DNA of 64,000 nucleotides. Origin: Latrodectus hesperus (taxonomy: Eukaryota > Arthropoda > Arachnida > Araneae > Theridiidae). Of this stretch, positions 1-13,015 are shown in pieces (positions within the stretch are counted from its first letter, which is position 1; each line of letters opens with the position of its first letter). The stretch covers positions 17,042,764 through 17,106,763 of the forward strand of contig JAJQOW010000014.1 of the NCBI GenBank assembly GCA_037975125.1, read 5' to 3'. Below the pieces are notes generated by a model. That model had not been told where the DNA came from. It worked only from the letters and a program-made list of their open reading frames with translations, and ran no database searches. The position numbers and the translations under genes are program-made.

Positions 1-1010
1 CGAAAACCAAAATTATTTCGAGGGAGTTTTGTAAAATCTTTCGTCTTAAAACTATCTCTTAAACTTTCATATTCATCTATTTTCTCTGCCAGATCATACG
101 GCGAATTTATTTTAAGCCATTCCGCCAAAAAATGTTCCTTAATTTCAATTGGCACACGACGTTTCAATTGATCTGTTACCATTAGTTCCTTAAGCTGTTC
201 AAATGTCGTTATTTCTAATTCCGTAAGCCATTCCGTAAAGTAACTATTCAATTCTTGTGCATAATTTCTCCATGATTTGTCTGACGTTTTCTGGTGTCTA
301 AGAAACAATTGTCTTAATTTTTCGCTATTTAACTTGAATCGTTTAAGAATAATTTCCTTCACGTAATCGTAATCATCAGCCCTTTCTGGAGGTTCTCTAG
401 CTAACATGTTAGATATCTCTGAAGGTAAAGCACTTACAAGATAAACTACCCATTCGTTTTTTGGAATATGAGCCATTTCTGCTCTACGCTCAAAATTTAT
501 TAAGTATAAACTCATCTCATCTTTCCTTTCATCGAATTTTGGCGTTATTTGCATTAATTGAATTTTTTGAGCATGTTCAGTCCTATTTGTAACTGATTCT
601 GTGTTCGAAATTGCAGCATTTGAAGAGATTTCTAGACGTTTCATTTCTAAAATATGTTCTCTTTCTTCACGTCTAATTCTTTCTTCTTTTTCTATTTCTT
701 CTCGCCTAATTCTTTCTTCTTTTTCTTCTCGCCTAATTCTTTCCTCTTTTTCTAATTCTTCTCGCCTAATTCTTTCCTCTTTTTCTAGTATTTCTCGCCT
801 AACTCTTTCCTCTTTTTCTTCCTGTTCCTTTTTAACTCTTTCCTCGATTACCCTATCTAATATACATTTTACTTCTTCCTCGTTAAAGTTTTTACTAGTT
901 AAAATTAATTTTTTAATATCTGGGATTTTAAAAGAATCTGGAACCATTTCCCCTAACTCTTCAGCTACTTCTACTAAATCTCCCTTTTTCCCCCGTGCTA
1001 AAAAAGCCAT
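1..1010 (-). CDS. Gag-like polyprotein, N-terminal part (partial)
   Basis: The minus frame starting at the ATG at 1008-1010 stays open to the window edge (about 336 codons). I translated the segment from base 1 to about 210 codon by codon without meeting a stop and read the rest less closely. It opens with a short acidic N-terminus, then a highly charged coiled coil built from repeated units of the type IRREEKE (bases about 650-840), then a helical Gag/SCAN-like region. The last part read before the edge includes AEWLKINSPYDLAEKIDEYE. This is the structural protein that assembles the retrotransposon particle. The zinc knuckle and pol are not visible. Low-complexity plus-strand frames over 601-1095 are the antisense of the coiled coil. 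The frame looks undamaged as far as I read it, so this copy may be young. Family name is inference. Confidence 0.75.
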   Translation of the reverse strand, partial: MAFLARGKKGDLVEVAEELGEMVPDSFKIPDIKKLILTSKNFNEEEVKCILDRVIEERVKKEQEEKEERVRREILEKEERIRREELEKEERIRREEKEERIRREEIEKEERIRREEREHILEMKRLEISSNAAISNTESVTNRTEHAQKIQLMQITPKFDERKDEMSLYLINFERRAEMAHIPKNEWVVYLVSALPSEISNMLAREPPERADDYDYVKEIILKRFKLNSEKLRQLFLRHQKTSDKSWRNYAQELNSYFTEWLTELEITTFEQLKELMVTDQLKRRVPIEIKEHFLAEWLKINSPYDLAEKIDEYESLRDSFKTKDFTKLPRNNFGF

Positions 1011-1966
1011 TTTATTTATTCACGCTTTATCTCAGAAGAGATGCAATAATGAGAGAAACCACAGACTACACCCACCTATATGTAAAATTTCGTAAATAAC
1101 TATAGAAATTATTTAACACACTCTACTAATATAAACATATCAATAACATTTAAAAATTTAAACGAAAACAAACTATATTGTAATACAACAAATAGTGTAT
1201 AAACAGCAAATCATATATTTTGAAAAGAAGAACAAGTTTAAAATTAAATCTTCTACTCTCGATTTCAAGTTTTTTTTTTTATCACCAAGCTAATACTTGA
1301 TACTCAGATAAATTGAATTATTAATCAAAATGTATAAATTTTATAAAATCAGATTCTTATACAAATACTACTATATTAAATCAGAAATGAAATTATACAT
1401 ATTTTTGAATCCTTATTTAATTCAAAATATAAAACACTACAATTCTTAACAACAATATAAATTAAAAGCTTTAACTAATCTAAACCAGAAATCAGCTTTC
1501 GATTTCAAATCAATAAACTTAATTAATTAATCATACACGACATAAAAATGATAATAACGTACGATATTTTAAACAGTAAGAAAATATCTTTTCAAATCTT
1601 TATCAATGAAAATAAACATATGCGTTTCTAAATATGTAATAAACCAGTTTGATACTTTGCAAACAAAATCAAAAACACATCAATAAATCTCACATTACTT
1701 TAAATTCAAACCTATTTGTAATCATGTACTTTCGTTTTCACATAACGAAATCAAAACCTTTCTAAAGTATATATTACTTTCATAAAATCTACTTTCAGTG
1801 AAACATTCAAAAAATTATGAATATAAGTGTACTTTCGATTTTACACATTAATCTATAACAACATAGTTATTTTAACATATTCCTACGTGAATTGAAATAC
1901 ATCAACCACATAAAAATTATGAAATGCAAATTTATAATAAGATACACTTTTCTTATAAAAAATATT

Positions 1967-2162
1967 ACACTGTAAATTCGAATACACGAAATACAGAAAT
2001 TAGCTTTGTAACATGGAATACACCATTTACAAACTTATAAGCAAAATTAATTGATATAGCATGAACACTGTAAATTCGAATACACGAAATACAGAAATTA
2101 GCTTTGTAATATGGAATACACCATTTACAAACTTATACACAAAATTAATTGATATAACATGA
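1967..2162. repeat. 98-bp tandem duplication in retrotransposon leader
   Basis: Two adjacent copies (1967-2064 and 2065-2162) have a period of exactly 98 bp and differ at only a few positions. Both contain the phrase TACACGAAATACAGAAATTA. The near-identity points to a recent duplication inside the element's untranslated leader. Confidence 0.9.
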
Positions 2163-2361
2163 AAACCACGTAAATAACATTGGAACTAAATATTCTATCA
2201 ATTTATATAACATTCCAAACTATTTATTTTCAATAGTAGCCAGAGAAAGATTGATCAAAATGGCCTACCTGTATTCCAACATTGCGGCACGTAATCCATT
2301 ATAGTGCACATAATTAATTTCCATAGTGGATGCTAATGCAAAGCATTAAAAAAGCATCAAA

Positions 2362-2374
2362 CCGCTGCCACCAA
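2362..2374 (-). other. Primer-binding site, tRNA-Leu type
   Basis: The minus strand reads TGGTGGCAGCGGT. This is complementary to a 3' end ACCGCTGCCA plus CCA, the end of animal tRNA-Leu of the AAG/IAG isoacceptor. It lies 12 bases downstream of the LTR end, somewhat further than usual. Confidence 0.7.
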
Positions 2375-2386
2375 AAACGTAAGTTT

Positions 2387-2700
2387 GTTATGAAACAAAC
2401 AAACAAATAAATGACTCCAATTTTGAAACATACACATTTAATTAAAAAATTGAACAAAATTTACAAGGAGCCATGTTTGGGTTCGCGACCATCTCACTCG
2501 CCTGCTTCGCGTACAATCAGAGTCTCTCTGAAATTAAAATTAAAAATAGGATCTCGAAATCGAAGTGCCGATGGAAAGCCACTCCAAAACAAAGAGAAAA
2601 TCGCAGCTTCTTCAGACCACTTCTGGCGCCAACCATCTCGTTACTCACCCTCTCCATAAGAGGCTCTTCAAATCTCAAGTGCTGACGATGAGACATTACA
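2387..2700 (-). repeat. 5' LTR of the left-edge retrotransposon
   Basis: On the minus strand the segment begins TGTAATG and ends CATAACA, near-perfect short inverted termini of the TG...CA type, giving 314 bp. It sits upstream of a tRNA-complementary primer site and the gag frame, as a 5' LTR should. The partner LTR is off the window, so LTR divergence and target-site duplication cannot be read. The small ORFs at 2411-2771 lie in or across this LTR and are not genes. Confidence 0.7.
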
Positions 2701-3010
2701 ATACCTTACACAAATTTTGTAATTTATCCCCTATTTCTCACTTAGTTTGTAGCACAATCACCATTTGTTAATATTCATGTTATTCACCAACCAGTTTTTT
2801 TTCACTACTTAGTATAATATTGTTTTATTACTCCGAAAATGTTTGTTCATACTTGTTGATTTTCCCTAATTTTTTGTAATGAATATTTAGCTTAATTTGT
2901 ATTGTCCATTGTGTGGTAGATAGTATTTGAGTGCTCGGGGTCGCAAAATAGGGGTTCTTCTGTAGCGGCTCCGTTTTTCTCTCCAGAGGCTTCCATCATA
3001 CTGGTATAGC
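2701..3010. other. Intervening sequence, no gene seen
   Basis: AT-rich spacer between the left LTR and the Tc1 relic. The expected second terminal repeat of the Tc1 element should lie here but I cannot find it. The stretch 2930-3010 is GC-richer and may be the degraded end of that element. Confidence 0.5.
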
Positions 3011-4079
3011 TCATTTGAGCTGGGTACAGGGAAGTTCACTGGCGTAAACGTAAACTACTGTGCAGGATTGACATCGTCTGTTCATACTAAGTATGAGGTT
3101 GTCAATAAGTTGTTGAGGTACTGCTGCCCATTCTTCTTGTAGTGCCAATCGCAGCTCCGGAATCGTTACTGGTGGTTGGTGACGTGCCGCCAAGCGTCTT
3201 CCTAGGAAGTCCCACACGTTTTCGATTGGATTTAGATATGGGGACCTTGCCGACCAATCCATGCGTTCAATATCCTCATTTTCCAACAGCTCTTCGACAG
3301 CCTCTGTATGATGAGGTGGAGCATTGTCGTCCATGAAGAGGAACTGGGGACCCATAGCACCTCTAAAAAGACGCACATAAGGAAGGAGAATATCATTACA
3401 ATAACGGGACCCACACACAGTGACTGAATCTCCTTGAACTACATAAAGGTCAGTATGGGTACCAAGAATGATGCCTCCCCAAACTAGAACACCGCGACCT
3501 GGAAACCGGTCCTTTTCGACGATGTTGGAGGGGTTATTGCGTGTTCCCCGCTCTCTCCATATGTTATGCGTCCAGAATCGGTAGTCAGACTACATCTGCT
3601 CTCGTCCGTAAAGAGTATTCGACCCCATTGCTGATCCGTCCAGTTCTGGTGTTCCCGGCACCACACAAAGCGCATTCTCCGGTGGGCAGACGTTAATGGT
3701 ACACAACGTACAGGTCGTCGTGCAAATAGGCTCCCATTGTGCAGCCTTCTGGCGACTGTAAACCGCGATATCGGTAGTCCAATCGTCTGTTGGAGGTGTC
3801 TTTCGATTTCTCCAGTCGTCTGCCGCCTGTTCCTTCTTGCCTGTAGGACCATATACCGGACGTCGACTGCCGTGGTTGCTCGTGGACGACCACTGCTGAA
3901 CCTTCGGAAAGCTGTTCCTGTAGATTGAAATGCTCTCCAGATTCATGAAACGATGCTGTGAGCGATTTCAAACTCCGCAGCACACTTGTCACACTTTGAC
4001 CTTCCTCAATATTCCCAATGATTCGATTTCGCGTAAGGTTATCTAGATGTCGTCTACGAGGTTATGCTAATTTTTCCAT
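3011..4079 (-). pseudogene. Tc1-type transposase (DD34E), broken
   Basis: Minus-strand remnant of a Tc1 family transposase, which cuts and pastes its element at TA sites. The proposed start at 4077-4079 is followed by a stop after five codons, then a one-base frameshift in the N-terminal helix-turn-helix (about 3990), a stop inside it, and another frameshift near 3594. Recognisable pieces in order: TRNRIIG in the DNA-binding domain, QTTGEIERHL, the first catalytic D in LFTDES, the second D in LFMDDNAPPH, and the third residue E in NPIENVWD. The three catalytic residues survive but lie in different frames. The C-terminus is unusual and no 3' terminal repeat follows. Dead copy. Confidence 0.85.
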
Positions 4080-4106
4080 TTGGTCCTAAATTTTTGCACA
4101 CCAGTG
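4080..4106 (-). repeat. Tc1 5' terminal inverted repeat
   Basis: Minus strand reads CACTGGTGTGCAAAAATTT directly after a TA-rich run and about 27 bases before the transposase start, the typical layout of a Tc1 5' end. Its partner on the other side (below 3010) is not found. Confidence 0.6.
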
Positions 4107-4766
4107 TATATATATATATCATTGGATGTTATCGACTGGTAATAAAGAGAAATCATTTATCATAATTATAAAAACTTTAGAAAAATACAACCCTATTAAG
4201 AAATATCATGCACTCCTGATAGAAGTACAAAGAAATCTGTGAGAATAATCAAGAGAAAAATCTTAAAAGTTTTGTTACTCATCTTCGAATTCTTCGTTAA
4301 CACCTGTGTTAAAAACATGCTAATGCTAAATTTGATATTTGTCTGGAAAAAAAAGAGAAATAAACCCTCTACATATCTGGAAATTTTTCTTTTCTATATC
4401 GAATATTGTTTTGTTGGATTTTTTATCAAAACAATGGCAACTCTATTTTAGATAAATTGGCCGGAGTACTTGGCCTGAGCTTTGAATGGAGTCTAAATCT
4501 TCAAATTATAAATAGAAGTATCAGTTTGAAGAGTATAAAATATTAGATTTTTGATTTATATATACAGCATATGTTTTTCAAATGTTGTTGATTTAATCGA
4601 AATCCCATGAAAACTTAATGCCTAAATACCTGTCTTAATAATTCCAATATGTATGAAAATTTTTGAAATTGATTGAATTGAAATTTGATTTGAAATTGAA
4701 TTTGAAAATTTTTGATTTGATTTTTGACTTTTGTATGAAAATTTTCTATCTCATTTTCATACTTTT
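4107..4766. other. AT-rich spacer, nothing recognised
   Basis: Begins with a short (TA)n run at about 4107-4119 and continues as AT-rich sequence. The short plus-strand ORFs here are low-complexity and carry no domain signal. Confidence 0.5.
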
Positions 4767-4780
4767 CATACTGTTTGCCT

Positions 4781-5059
4781 GCCGCCCAACTTGTCTAGTG
4801 GTCAGGTGCCTGACTGGGGATAGGGAGGTCCTAAGTTCTAATCCCGGTTCGGGCATGGATGTACTTTCTGTCTCTATCTATCCTGTCTCTTCCTTGTATG
4901 AATGAGTTGTGAATGGTTGCCCACTCTATAAACGAGTCTCTATGTCATGTGTATACTGAGGAAATCGGACTCCACACCTAAATATGGTTGAGTTGAAAAA
5001 ATGGAGCAGCGCACCCCGTAATGCCAGACTAGCTGGGACATACAACAACAACATTACGA
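4781..5059 (+). mobile_element. tRNA-derived SINE (family A) with 14-bp target-site duplication
   Basis: The head looks like a tRNA: an A-box-like GTCTAGTGGTCAGG and a B-box-like GTTCTAATCCC set the internal RNA polymerase III promoter. The body runs to a short (AAC)n tail at about 5042-5052. Perfect 14-bp direct repeats CATACTGTTTGCCT flank it at 4767-4780 and 5060-5073, the hallmark of LINE-mediated insertion. A related copy lies at about 48275-48475. Confidence 0.85.
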
Positions 5060-5187
5060 CATACTGTTTGCCTCTTAAAAACTGTTCAAATGAAATCAGT
5101 CGGCGAAAGATCCAATGAATAATATGAGTGTTATATAATTAATAAACATAGTTAATTTAATTTCGTGATTGTATTGTATGATTTTTG

Positions 5188-5302
5188 CGGCCGAGCATTG
5201 TTGTGCATAATTAAATCATGACGTTTAACAAATGATGGGCATATAAATTTTAATTTTTCGTGCATTTCATCATATTGCCTGTACTTTTCGATTTGCCTCC
5301 AC
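5188..5302 (-). pseudogene. mariner transposase fragment
   Basis: A short minus-strand frame includes KLKFICPSFVKRHDLIMHNN followed by ARP. It resembles the segment around the second catalytic aspartate of mariner transposases (usually HDNARPH, here HNNARP, so that Asp is lost). Neither terminus nor the rest of the enzyme is visible. Identification rests on this one motif and its spacing. Confidence 0.5.
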
Positions 5303-5885
5303 AGTTCATAGGAATGAGTAATGAATAACTCCAGTCACATTCCAGTAAATTGTGATATGCTCTCATCCCTTTTTTCATCTAATTAATTTTAGAAAGTTGT
5401 TTCAATATAGATGTATAATCATCTTTCTTTCTGGTAGTATCTTTCCTTGTAGATACAGAAGGATTCTTTTCCACCAATGTTTTCAAAGCATGCTTTTTTT
5501 AATGTTTTGAATGTTTCTCATAACTCATTTTGTACAAAAAAATTAACCGGACAGAAATTATTCAAATTAATGCTGCACTTTTGTATTGTTAACAGATAGA
5601 TGCCCTTTTGTAAGGATTATTAACAGTCCACAAGCGCCTTATTTATATTCGCAACTTTTGTTCATTATTGCTAAGTTTATACTCTCATAAAAGTGTTCAC
5701 AAATACCGATTACATTTATACTTTTGCGAAATTCCAAAACAAATAAAATTGAACACTTTTAAAAGCAACTCAGACGATGGACTCAACAACTACAAGTGAA
5801 GATAAACCAAAATTAAAAGCATAACAAATATAAGGAGGCAGATGTTCACGTATAAAAATTGGCATTTAATATTAAAACTAAACTC

Positions 5886-6150
5886 TGTGGCACGACAGTC
5901 CATGTGGACCAAAGCCTACAGTGCCAATCACTGTTCTCTTGACCGAGGGGGCCTGGGGTGCGAAGCATATGTCCCGATTAGGGGATCCGTCTAATGCCAA
6001 GCCCCCAGTGTTTAAATCTTAAGCATGCTTGGTACTCAGTTTATCAATCCACTGAAGGGATGAAAGGCATAGTCGACCTTTCCCAGTCCGAGGACCGAAT
6101 CTGGAACCAGTGCTTTGGGAGAGTGAAACGTTGCCACTAAGCTTCCAGCC
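5886..6150 (-). mobile_element. tRNA-derived SINE (family B), minus copy
   Basis: Reverse complement matches the copy at 17698-17970 over its whole length: a tRNA-like head containing AAGCTTAGTGGC, then a region with TCATCCCTTCAGTGG and a 3' part ending in a segment like CCACATGGACTGTCGTGCC. The head has a small deletion relative to the other copy. No clear target-site duplication. Confidence 0.75.
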
Positions 6151-6430
6151 TTCTGCATTTTATGTTAACCAACCTAATATATCACAAGTGCAATCCATCA
6201 TAAGCGTTTGAAAAAAAGCACTAAGCCAGACGTTAATCATACGGAGTACCTGCTACCTCTATTTCATTGTTCATTTAATCTTTTTAATGTCTTTTTTGTC
6301 AGCAATAATAACTAGATGTGAATCTCCTTTCCTCTAAAAATGCTAACACAGTACTTGAATGAGCTTAAAGTTCAATTACTCACTTGTAATCAAATATGAT
6401 GAAACACGAATATAACAATAGAAATACTTT

Positions 6431-6870
6431 TTTGTTGTTACTAATCTCCATGTATAGGAGTATATAAGACGTGGTCCATGAGTCCACTCACTTTCAGAAA
6501 ATCAAAAACAAGCGTAAGTCTTGTATAAGTCGTCAAGAGACAATCCCAGGCACTCAAAAGTATGTGCAGGTGATGCCGGTTTATTTTGACACTTAGGACA
6601 ATTCGGATATATTTTGAGACCTCTCTCAAAGGTAAGTTTCCTTAGATGACCACTGAAGAAAGTGTAGTCTGAACATATCTATCGCAACCAATTGAAAGAG
6701 ATCTTCCAAGACAATCAGCTTTTGATATCCGTGATGACTCGGGGGGAATGAGCCAAATTTGCCTGTCAGAATGTCTTCTAATGGAATACAATTCAAGATG
6801 CGTCAAGGAATTCTTTGTAGAAATATTGATGAGATCTCAATCTATATGTAATTGGCTTATCTAGTTCCTT
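6431..6870 (-). mobile_element. LINE ORF2 C-terminal relic
   Basis: The minus strand encodes, across frames, FSGHLRKLTFERGLKIYPNC followed by PKCQNKPASPAH, then a leucine-rich tail. This is the cysteine/histidine motif that ends ORF2 after the RNase H domain in arthropod LINEs. The same arrangement recurs at 12477-12800 and 61029-62209 (HIKALVF, CHWC, ASPAHIL), which supports the assignment. Further upstream the frames are interrupted. Fragment only, non-functional. Confidence 0.65.
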
Positions 6871-9800
6871 CTGCCGGAATAAGTAAGTATAGTTTCCAAA
6901 CATATCTTTTGACAATATGCAATATGGTCTAGTGAGTTTGATATAAAGGCCAAGTTTAATTTCCACATAGTTAAAAGATAATTAAAGCATTTATTCCATC
7001 TTAGAATGTGTCAAGTAGATAAACATTTTCTTGATGTTGTAAACTACATCGAAATTATCGAAATTCTTCAGAAAGAGTGGAAGAAATAAGAAAGAAGGAA
7101 AATAAATAATATTTTTCTGATATATAAAAATGTATTATTCCATAGATGTATTGCTTTGTTACAATAATCTGAATTTATTTTCATTTGATATTGGATAAAG
7201 AAATCCTTTTATAAGTCAGTGGGGTTTTTTTCTCTTAAACTGCTTACTTCTTATGTAGTTATACTAAGCTGATGATTACATGAACACACCAAACTTGATA
7301 TTGGATTATTCTAAACACTTTCCTATGGATTAGAAATAAATTTCGTTAATATTATGAAGAAAATTCTTTTGGTTTTCTAGTATTTTTATTAGCTTCTGTT
7401 GTGAATATTTTTCAGAAAAGAAAATGCAGTGCTTCAACAAATTTTTAATTTACAAGGAAAAAAAACCTGATCGTTATATTTTACAGCTTTCCTCACATTT
7501 TCTTAAAATTTTACTATAGAGCTCCTTGGAATATCTTTAAAAACAAATACTATCGATTTTTTAATAACAAGCAAAATATTTTTCCCTAATTTTATCCTAA
7601 CTTTGCTTCTTTTAAATATTGATAAATGTTTTATAAATACTCTATTTTAATTTAACGGTCTACAATATGTCTAAATGTAACTGGGAATTTTCTTTGTTTT
7701 GTTTGAATGTGTTTGAAATGTGTCTATGTTTGAAGTTTGAAATGTGTCTATTATATTTAATGACATTTAAAAAAATATTATAATAGTCATTTCATAATTT
7801 ATTTTATGATATAATTTTTTATAAATCATATCTTAAACTACACTTAAAATTTAATCAATTATTCATTTTAATATTCCATAAAAAGCCATTGAATATCTTG
7901 TAAAACTGAATTATTGGACTCAGGCGTTCCTTAGTGCTTAAAAAGGTTCTTAAAAATTACAAAAATAAATACACATTATTTTTTCGTTTGAGCTTCCTAA
8001 TTCATTTTTACAAAAGAGAGTTTTACAAGGAAAATGAGAAAGTTCTTGCTGTTTTTAATGACCCAAAAGAACATGAAGTACAGAAGGTTTAGGGGCTATT
8101 ATAAACACGAATATGTAAACTGCTATTTTTGATCATACAAATGATATTAAATTATAGAAGATTTGAGTTGTCTTACAATTTTGACAGTAATGCATGTGTT
8201 TTCTTAATTAGTACTTTAAAGTAAATTTCTTTCTGTAAATTATTAAAATAGAAAAAAACAGTCACATTATATAGAAATAGAATACTCAATATATTTTTTA
8301 ATTTTTCTCTTGACAAGATTTTTCAAATCAGAGTAAGATGTATTTTCAGTGTAAAAAATAAAGTGAAAAATTTATTTTAATGTATTTCATGATATTAAGT
8401 AATTTTAAATTTTTTCATATATAACAATATTATATTTTTCCTTGTTATTTTTTGTAATAGTTGGGTAATAAATTATTTTAAATAGGTTATTAATTTCTTT
8501 GTTTATGTTATTAACACACTTACGTTTATCTACAACTTATAAATATTTCGTTTCGATATGACTATTATCAAGCAGTGATTTTAAAAGACTAACAAAGAAA
8601 GTTCTTTTCTAGAAAATTAAAAAAAAAATGATTCTTCATACATATTTTAAAAAGATTGTATTTTGTTGTGATTCTTACAATACTTTTTTTTAAATATATC
8701 ACAAAATGAAGTCTATTTTTTAAGATATTTACTAATAAATATTTCAACTAAAAAATTCCATTACAAATGAAAATAGTACAATTTTTATATCATCCTAACT
8801 TTTTCCAATTAAATGTAACTTTCATTAAGAAATGTCTTCGATTTTGATGCACTGAAATTCACATATCTTTTCCCTCTATTTTTCGAATTTTGCATACCTG
8901 GATAGAAATTAAACTTGTTCATAACCAAAGTGATCGGAATTTTGGTCACAAAATTCACACAATTACTTGGAAATTTAGACCAAAATCCTGGTGATTTTTC
9001 ATGAAAATTGGTGTCAATCTACATTTTTAACTTTGGTATTATGCTCTCCATAGCTTTAGAAAAATATTGTTCTGAACATCTGATTATATTTAGATATCGT
9101 TTTATGCGTCACTGAAAATTTTTATTTTTAAATATATTTCTTAATATTATATCTAAAACGTAAAGATCCTTGTTTCTTTCAAATGAAATCCGATTAAATA
9201 TCCATAGTCTCTCAGCAAAATTAAAAATGTTATTCTTTCAAATAATCAAATCCATACTGATTTTATATTGAACACTTTGTGAATCGTGTAAAGTATAGAA
9301 ACGAAGCAAATTGAGAGCCATTTTTAATGCAATAAATTCTGAATTTTGAAGAAACTTTCAATTTTTATAAACAAACACATATTGAAGCGCATTTCTCTTG
9401 TTGAAATGAATCTAAATCAGAATTTAGAACTTAAACTTATTAACATTTTCATTTTGTTCTCGATAGTTAAAATTATCAACAAAAAAGCTAACTAATCATA
9501 AAAGATGGATACATGAAACATAATCGTATGATTTTATAGTCATGCAATATTTACTTTCGTAATGAAATGATTAAATAGTTTACCTACCCATGTTTATACT
9601 CTGCATATGAAAGGAGAACAACTTTACATTTCGCGTCAACACACCAAGTTAGTCTCCTCACATGGGAAATGCCAAGAACGCACCCTGTGTTTTCTCGTCT
9701 AAATATAGAGATTGGGAAAGAGTGGTTTAATTCACATTCAATCTGGAACATCGCCCGCAGCATATTTCGCAAATACTGTTCGTTCTTTCGAGATTTTGGA

Positions 9801-10978
9801 AGTAGTTAAATTTTAAATTTCATAATTCTCATTCTATTTAATTTGTAAATATTATTTTTATTTATTGAATAAAATTTTTGTAGAATTCCATTTATCTGGT
9901 AGAAATAAAAAGCCATCTAATCGGATTGCAGACGATATTAAATGAAATGGAAATTAAATAAAATTATTTTTATAGTTTTTGACATGTAACGCAAAATAGC
10001 AAACATCTATTTCTATACCTCTTTATATATATGTTTATGTAGGTGTGTGCATCTGCATATTAGATTATACTTAATCAATTGTGAATCTGGTTATTTTAAT
10101 TTGTTTAAAGAATTTCCGATGCTATTATTAGGAAATGTTGCCGAATCGTTTGGAGATCATGTCAATATATATTTGCGCAAACGATAAAAATCTTCCAGCA
10201 TTTTATCTCCTCAACTCAAAGTTTATGAGGATGTAAAGTAACTAACAACTAAAGTTAATTTTCAATAAATAAATATGTATGAGCGTAGTCTTTTTTTTAT
10301 AAAACTGAATAATTAAAATTCAATAACACATTTTACTAACTAAAGTGAATGAAATCGTTAAAGCTAAATATCACTAAATTAAAATATTAAGAAATATTTT
10401 TAGAATATTTTTGAAAATAATAAATAAAAAATTAAAAAATAATTAAATGAAGCTATGAAAACATAAAGACGGATTATAATTAAAATCTAATATAAAAATG
10501 AATTAAATTATATTTATTGAATGAGACTGCACATGTAGTTTTTATTTTTTTATCTTGACAACAATATCATAAAATTATTTACTAAGTTTACCTAATATAA
10601 TCGGATGATTTTACTCTATTACGTCTGTTCTAAAGTAATTTAATTTAAAATATTTTTCAAATTATAGAAATATCCTTGATTTACAAAAATTTGTGGTAAA
10701 TGGCATTAAAAATTTTTAATTTAATATAAAGAAGTAAATATTTAAAGATAATACATCATATTTTTTTGTAATTTAAATAAACAAACAATAATAATAATAA
10801 TCTGTGCAAGTACTCTAAAATATGAAATAAAAATAGAAATAAGTTGTGAATACTTGTTTATTTTTTTCTTTAAGACAACATACAATAAAAGAAATTTTTT
10901 TGAAAATGCATTTGTTTAATAACACAGTAATTTTATGAGAAATAATTTAAAATCGAAAAACACGAAACAAAATTCGAT
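6871..10978. other. 4.1 kb AT-rich region without recognised genes
   Basis: Long AT-rich sequence on both strands with no domain-bearing ORF. The only compositional break is the island at 9582-9790, listed separately. Confidence 0.6.
9582..9790 (-). other. GC-richer island, candidate exon or old repeat
   Basis: About 200 bp of visibly higher GC content inside AT-rich surroundings. The minus strand holds a 62-codon open frame containing NTGCVLGISHVRRLTW. The bases after it on the minus strand read GGTAGGTAAAC, which fits a splice-donor consensus. No domain is recognised and there is no matching neighbouring exon. It could equally be a piece of an unidentified transposon. Confidence 0.25.
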
Positions 10979-11240
10979 TGCGATGGCCTGATTGGACAGA
11001 GTTTCGTTCTCATTACTAGAAAATTCTGAATTCTATTCCCGACAAAACCGAAGATTTATTGGATTCACTAAAAGTGGTTAGGGTACATAAAATAGGTTTC
11101 GAGATCGAATTAGGTTCGATGTGAAATGATATCTCTGGGGTGTTAGGAAAAATCTGGGAATCTTTTGCTACTAAATTATAAGAACTCAGTCTTCGGAGCG
11201 ATGATGGCACACCCATTGGGTGCCTCACTATCAATTTCGT
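10979..11240 (+). mobile_element. tRNA-derived SINE (family C), plus copy
   Basis: Starts GATGGCCTGATTGGACAGAG (A-box region), continues with GTTCTCATTACTAGA and the family-specific phrase AACCGAAGAT. The same blocks occur in the same order in the minus copy at 57250-57545. The B-box is degraded. The right border is uncertain. Confidence 0.6.
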
Positions 11241-11336
11241 TCTTTTCTATACCTAAGAGTGAAATTCCCTTAAAAACTGGTTATTAGAAAGAAAAAAATA
11301 TTAAATTTTTAACTTATCCCCCATCATATTTCTAAT

Positions 11337-12450
<1,114 letters not shown>

Positions 12451-12476
12451 TGTTGTTGCTAATCCCAGATGATCAA

Positions 12477-12800
12477 GCAATGCTAGACCGTCTCCATAAA
12501 ACCCATTATTTCCAACAAGTCCAAAAATAGTGTAGGATCTTTAAGAATGTCACTTTTCGCAAAATCCAAGCCGTCCAGAATATGGGCAGGGGAGGCCTGC
12601 ACTGCTCCGCACCAGTGGCAATCCGGGTAGTCCTTCTGTCCTTGATGAAAAACGAGAGCTTTAATATGTCCACTAATGAAGCGAGAAAGAGCTGTTTGTT
12701 GCTTTCTGGTACCCTTGGTTCGAAGTGCCTCGCCAGGGCTTCTAGCGAAGTACCAGGAGTGATTCGGGGGAACACGCCATCTTATGTTCATCTATACTTT
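12477..12800 (-). pseudogene. LINE ORF2 C-terminus with CHWC motif
   Basis: The 102-codon minus frame carries QQTALSRFISGHIKALVF, then CHWC, then ASPAHIL and a leucine-rich end before the stop at about 12483. It is the natural C-terminus of ORF2. The downstream minus-strand sequence reads CTGGGATTAGCAACAACAAC, the LINE 3' tail. The same protein segment is the repeat unit of the array at 61029-62122. Confidence 0.8.
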
Positions 12801-13015
12801 AATAATTGAGGAGATCTCTGTATAAGTGAGAGTACTTTCCTCACACTCGCTATTAGTAGAAGCCTTCCTCGCTAAGGCATCAGCTGTTTCATTACCATCT
12901 ATTCCAACGTGGGATGGGACCCACTGGAAATGGAATGCTCCCTAGTAAGGCGATGGATGATTTCCAGAATTCCCAAGCTTGTTTTATCTCCCACCTGCAT
13001 CCAGTTTGATAAGTG

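Larger units (their letters stand above)
1..2700 (-). mobile_element. LTR retrotransposon, 5' portion (runs off left edge)
   Basis: Reading the minus strand from 2700 downward, the order is LTR, primer-binding site, a long AT-rich leader containing a 98-bp tandem duplication, then a gag frame that stays open to base 1. Protease, reverse transcriptase and integrase would lie beyond the left edge, so clade assignment rests on gag style only. I infer a Ty3/gypsy-like element. The leader from 1011 to 2386 has no other gene and is about 1.4 kb long, which is long for this class. Confidence 0.75.

Noticed and set aside
601..1095. Plus-strand 164-codon ORF rich in Ser, Leu and Ile
   Set aside because: It is the antisense of the repeated Glu/Arg coiled coil of the minus-strand gag and has no independent signal.
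3142..3928. Several overlapping ORFs on both strands
   Set aside because: Shadows and frame variants of the broken Tc1 transposase on the minus strand.
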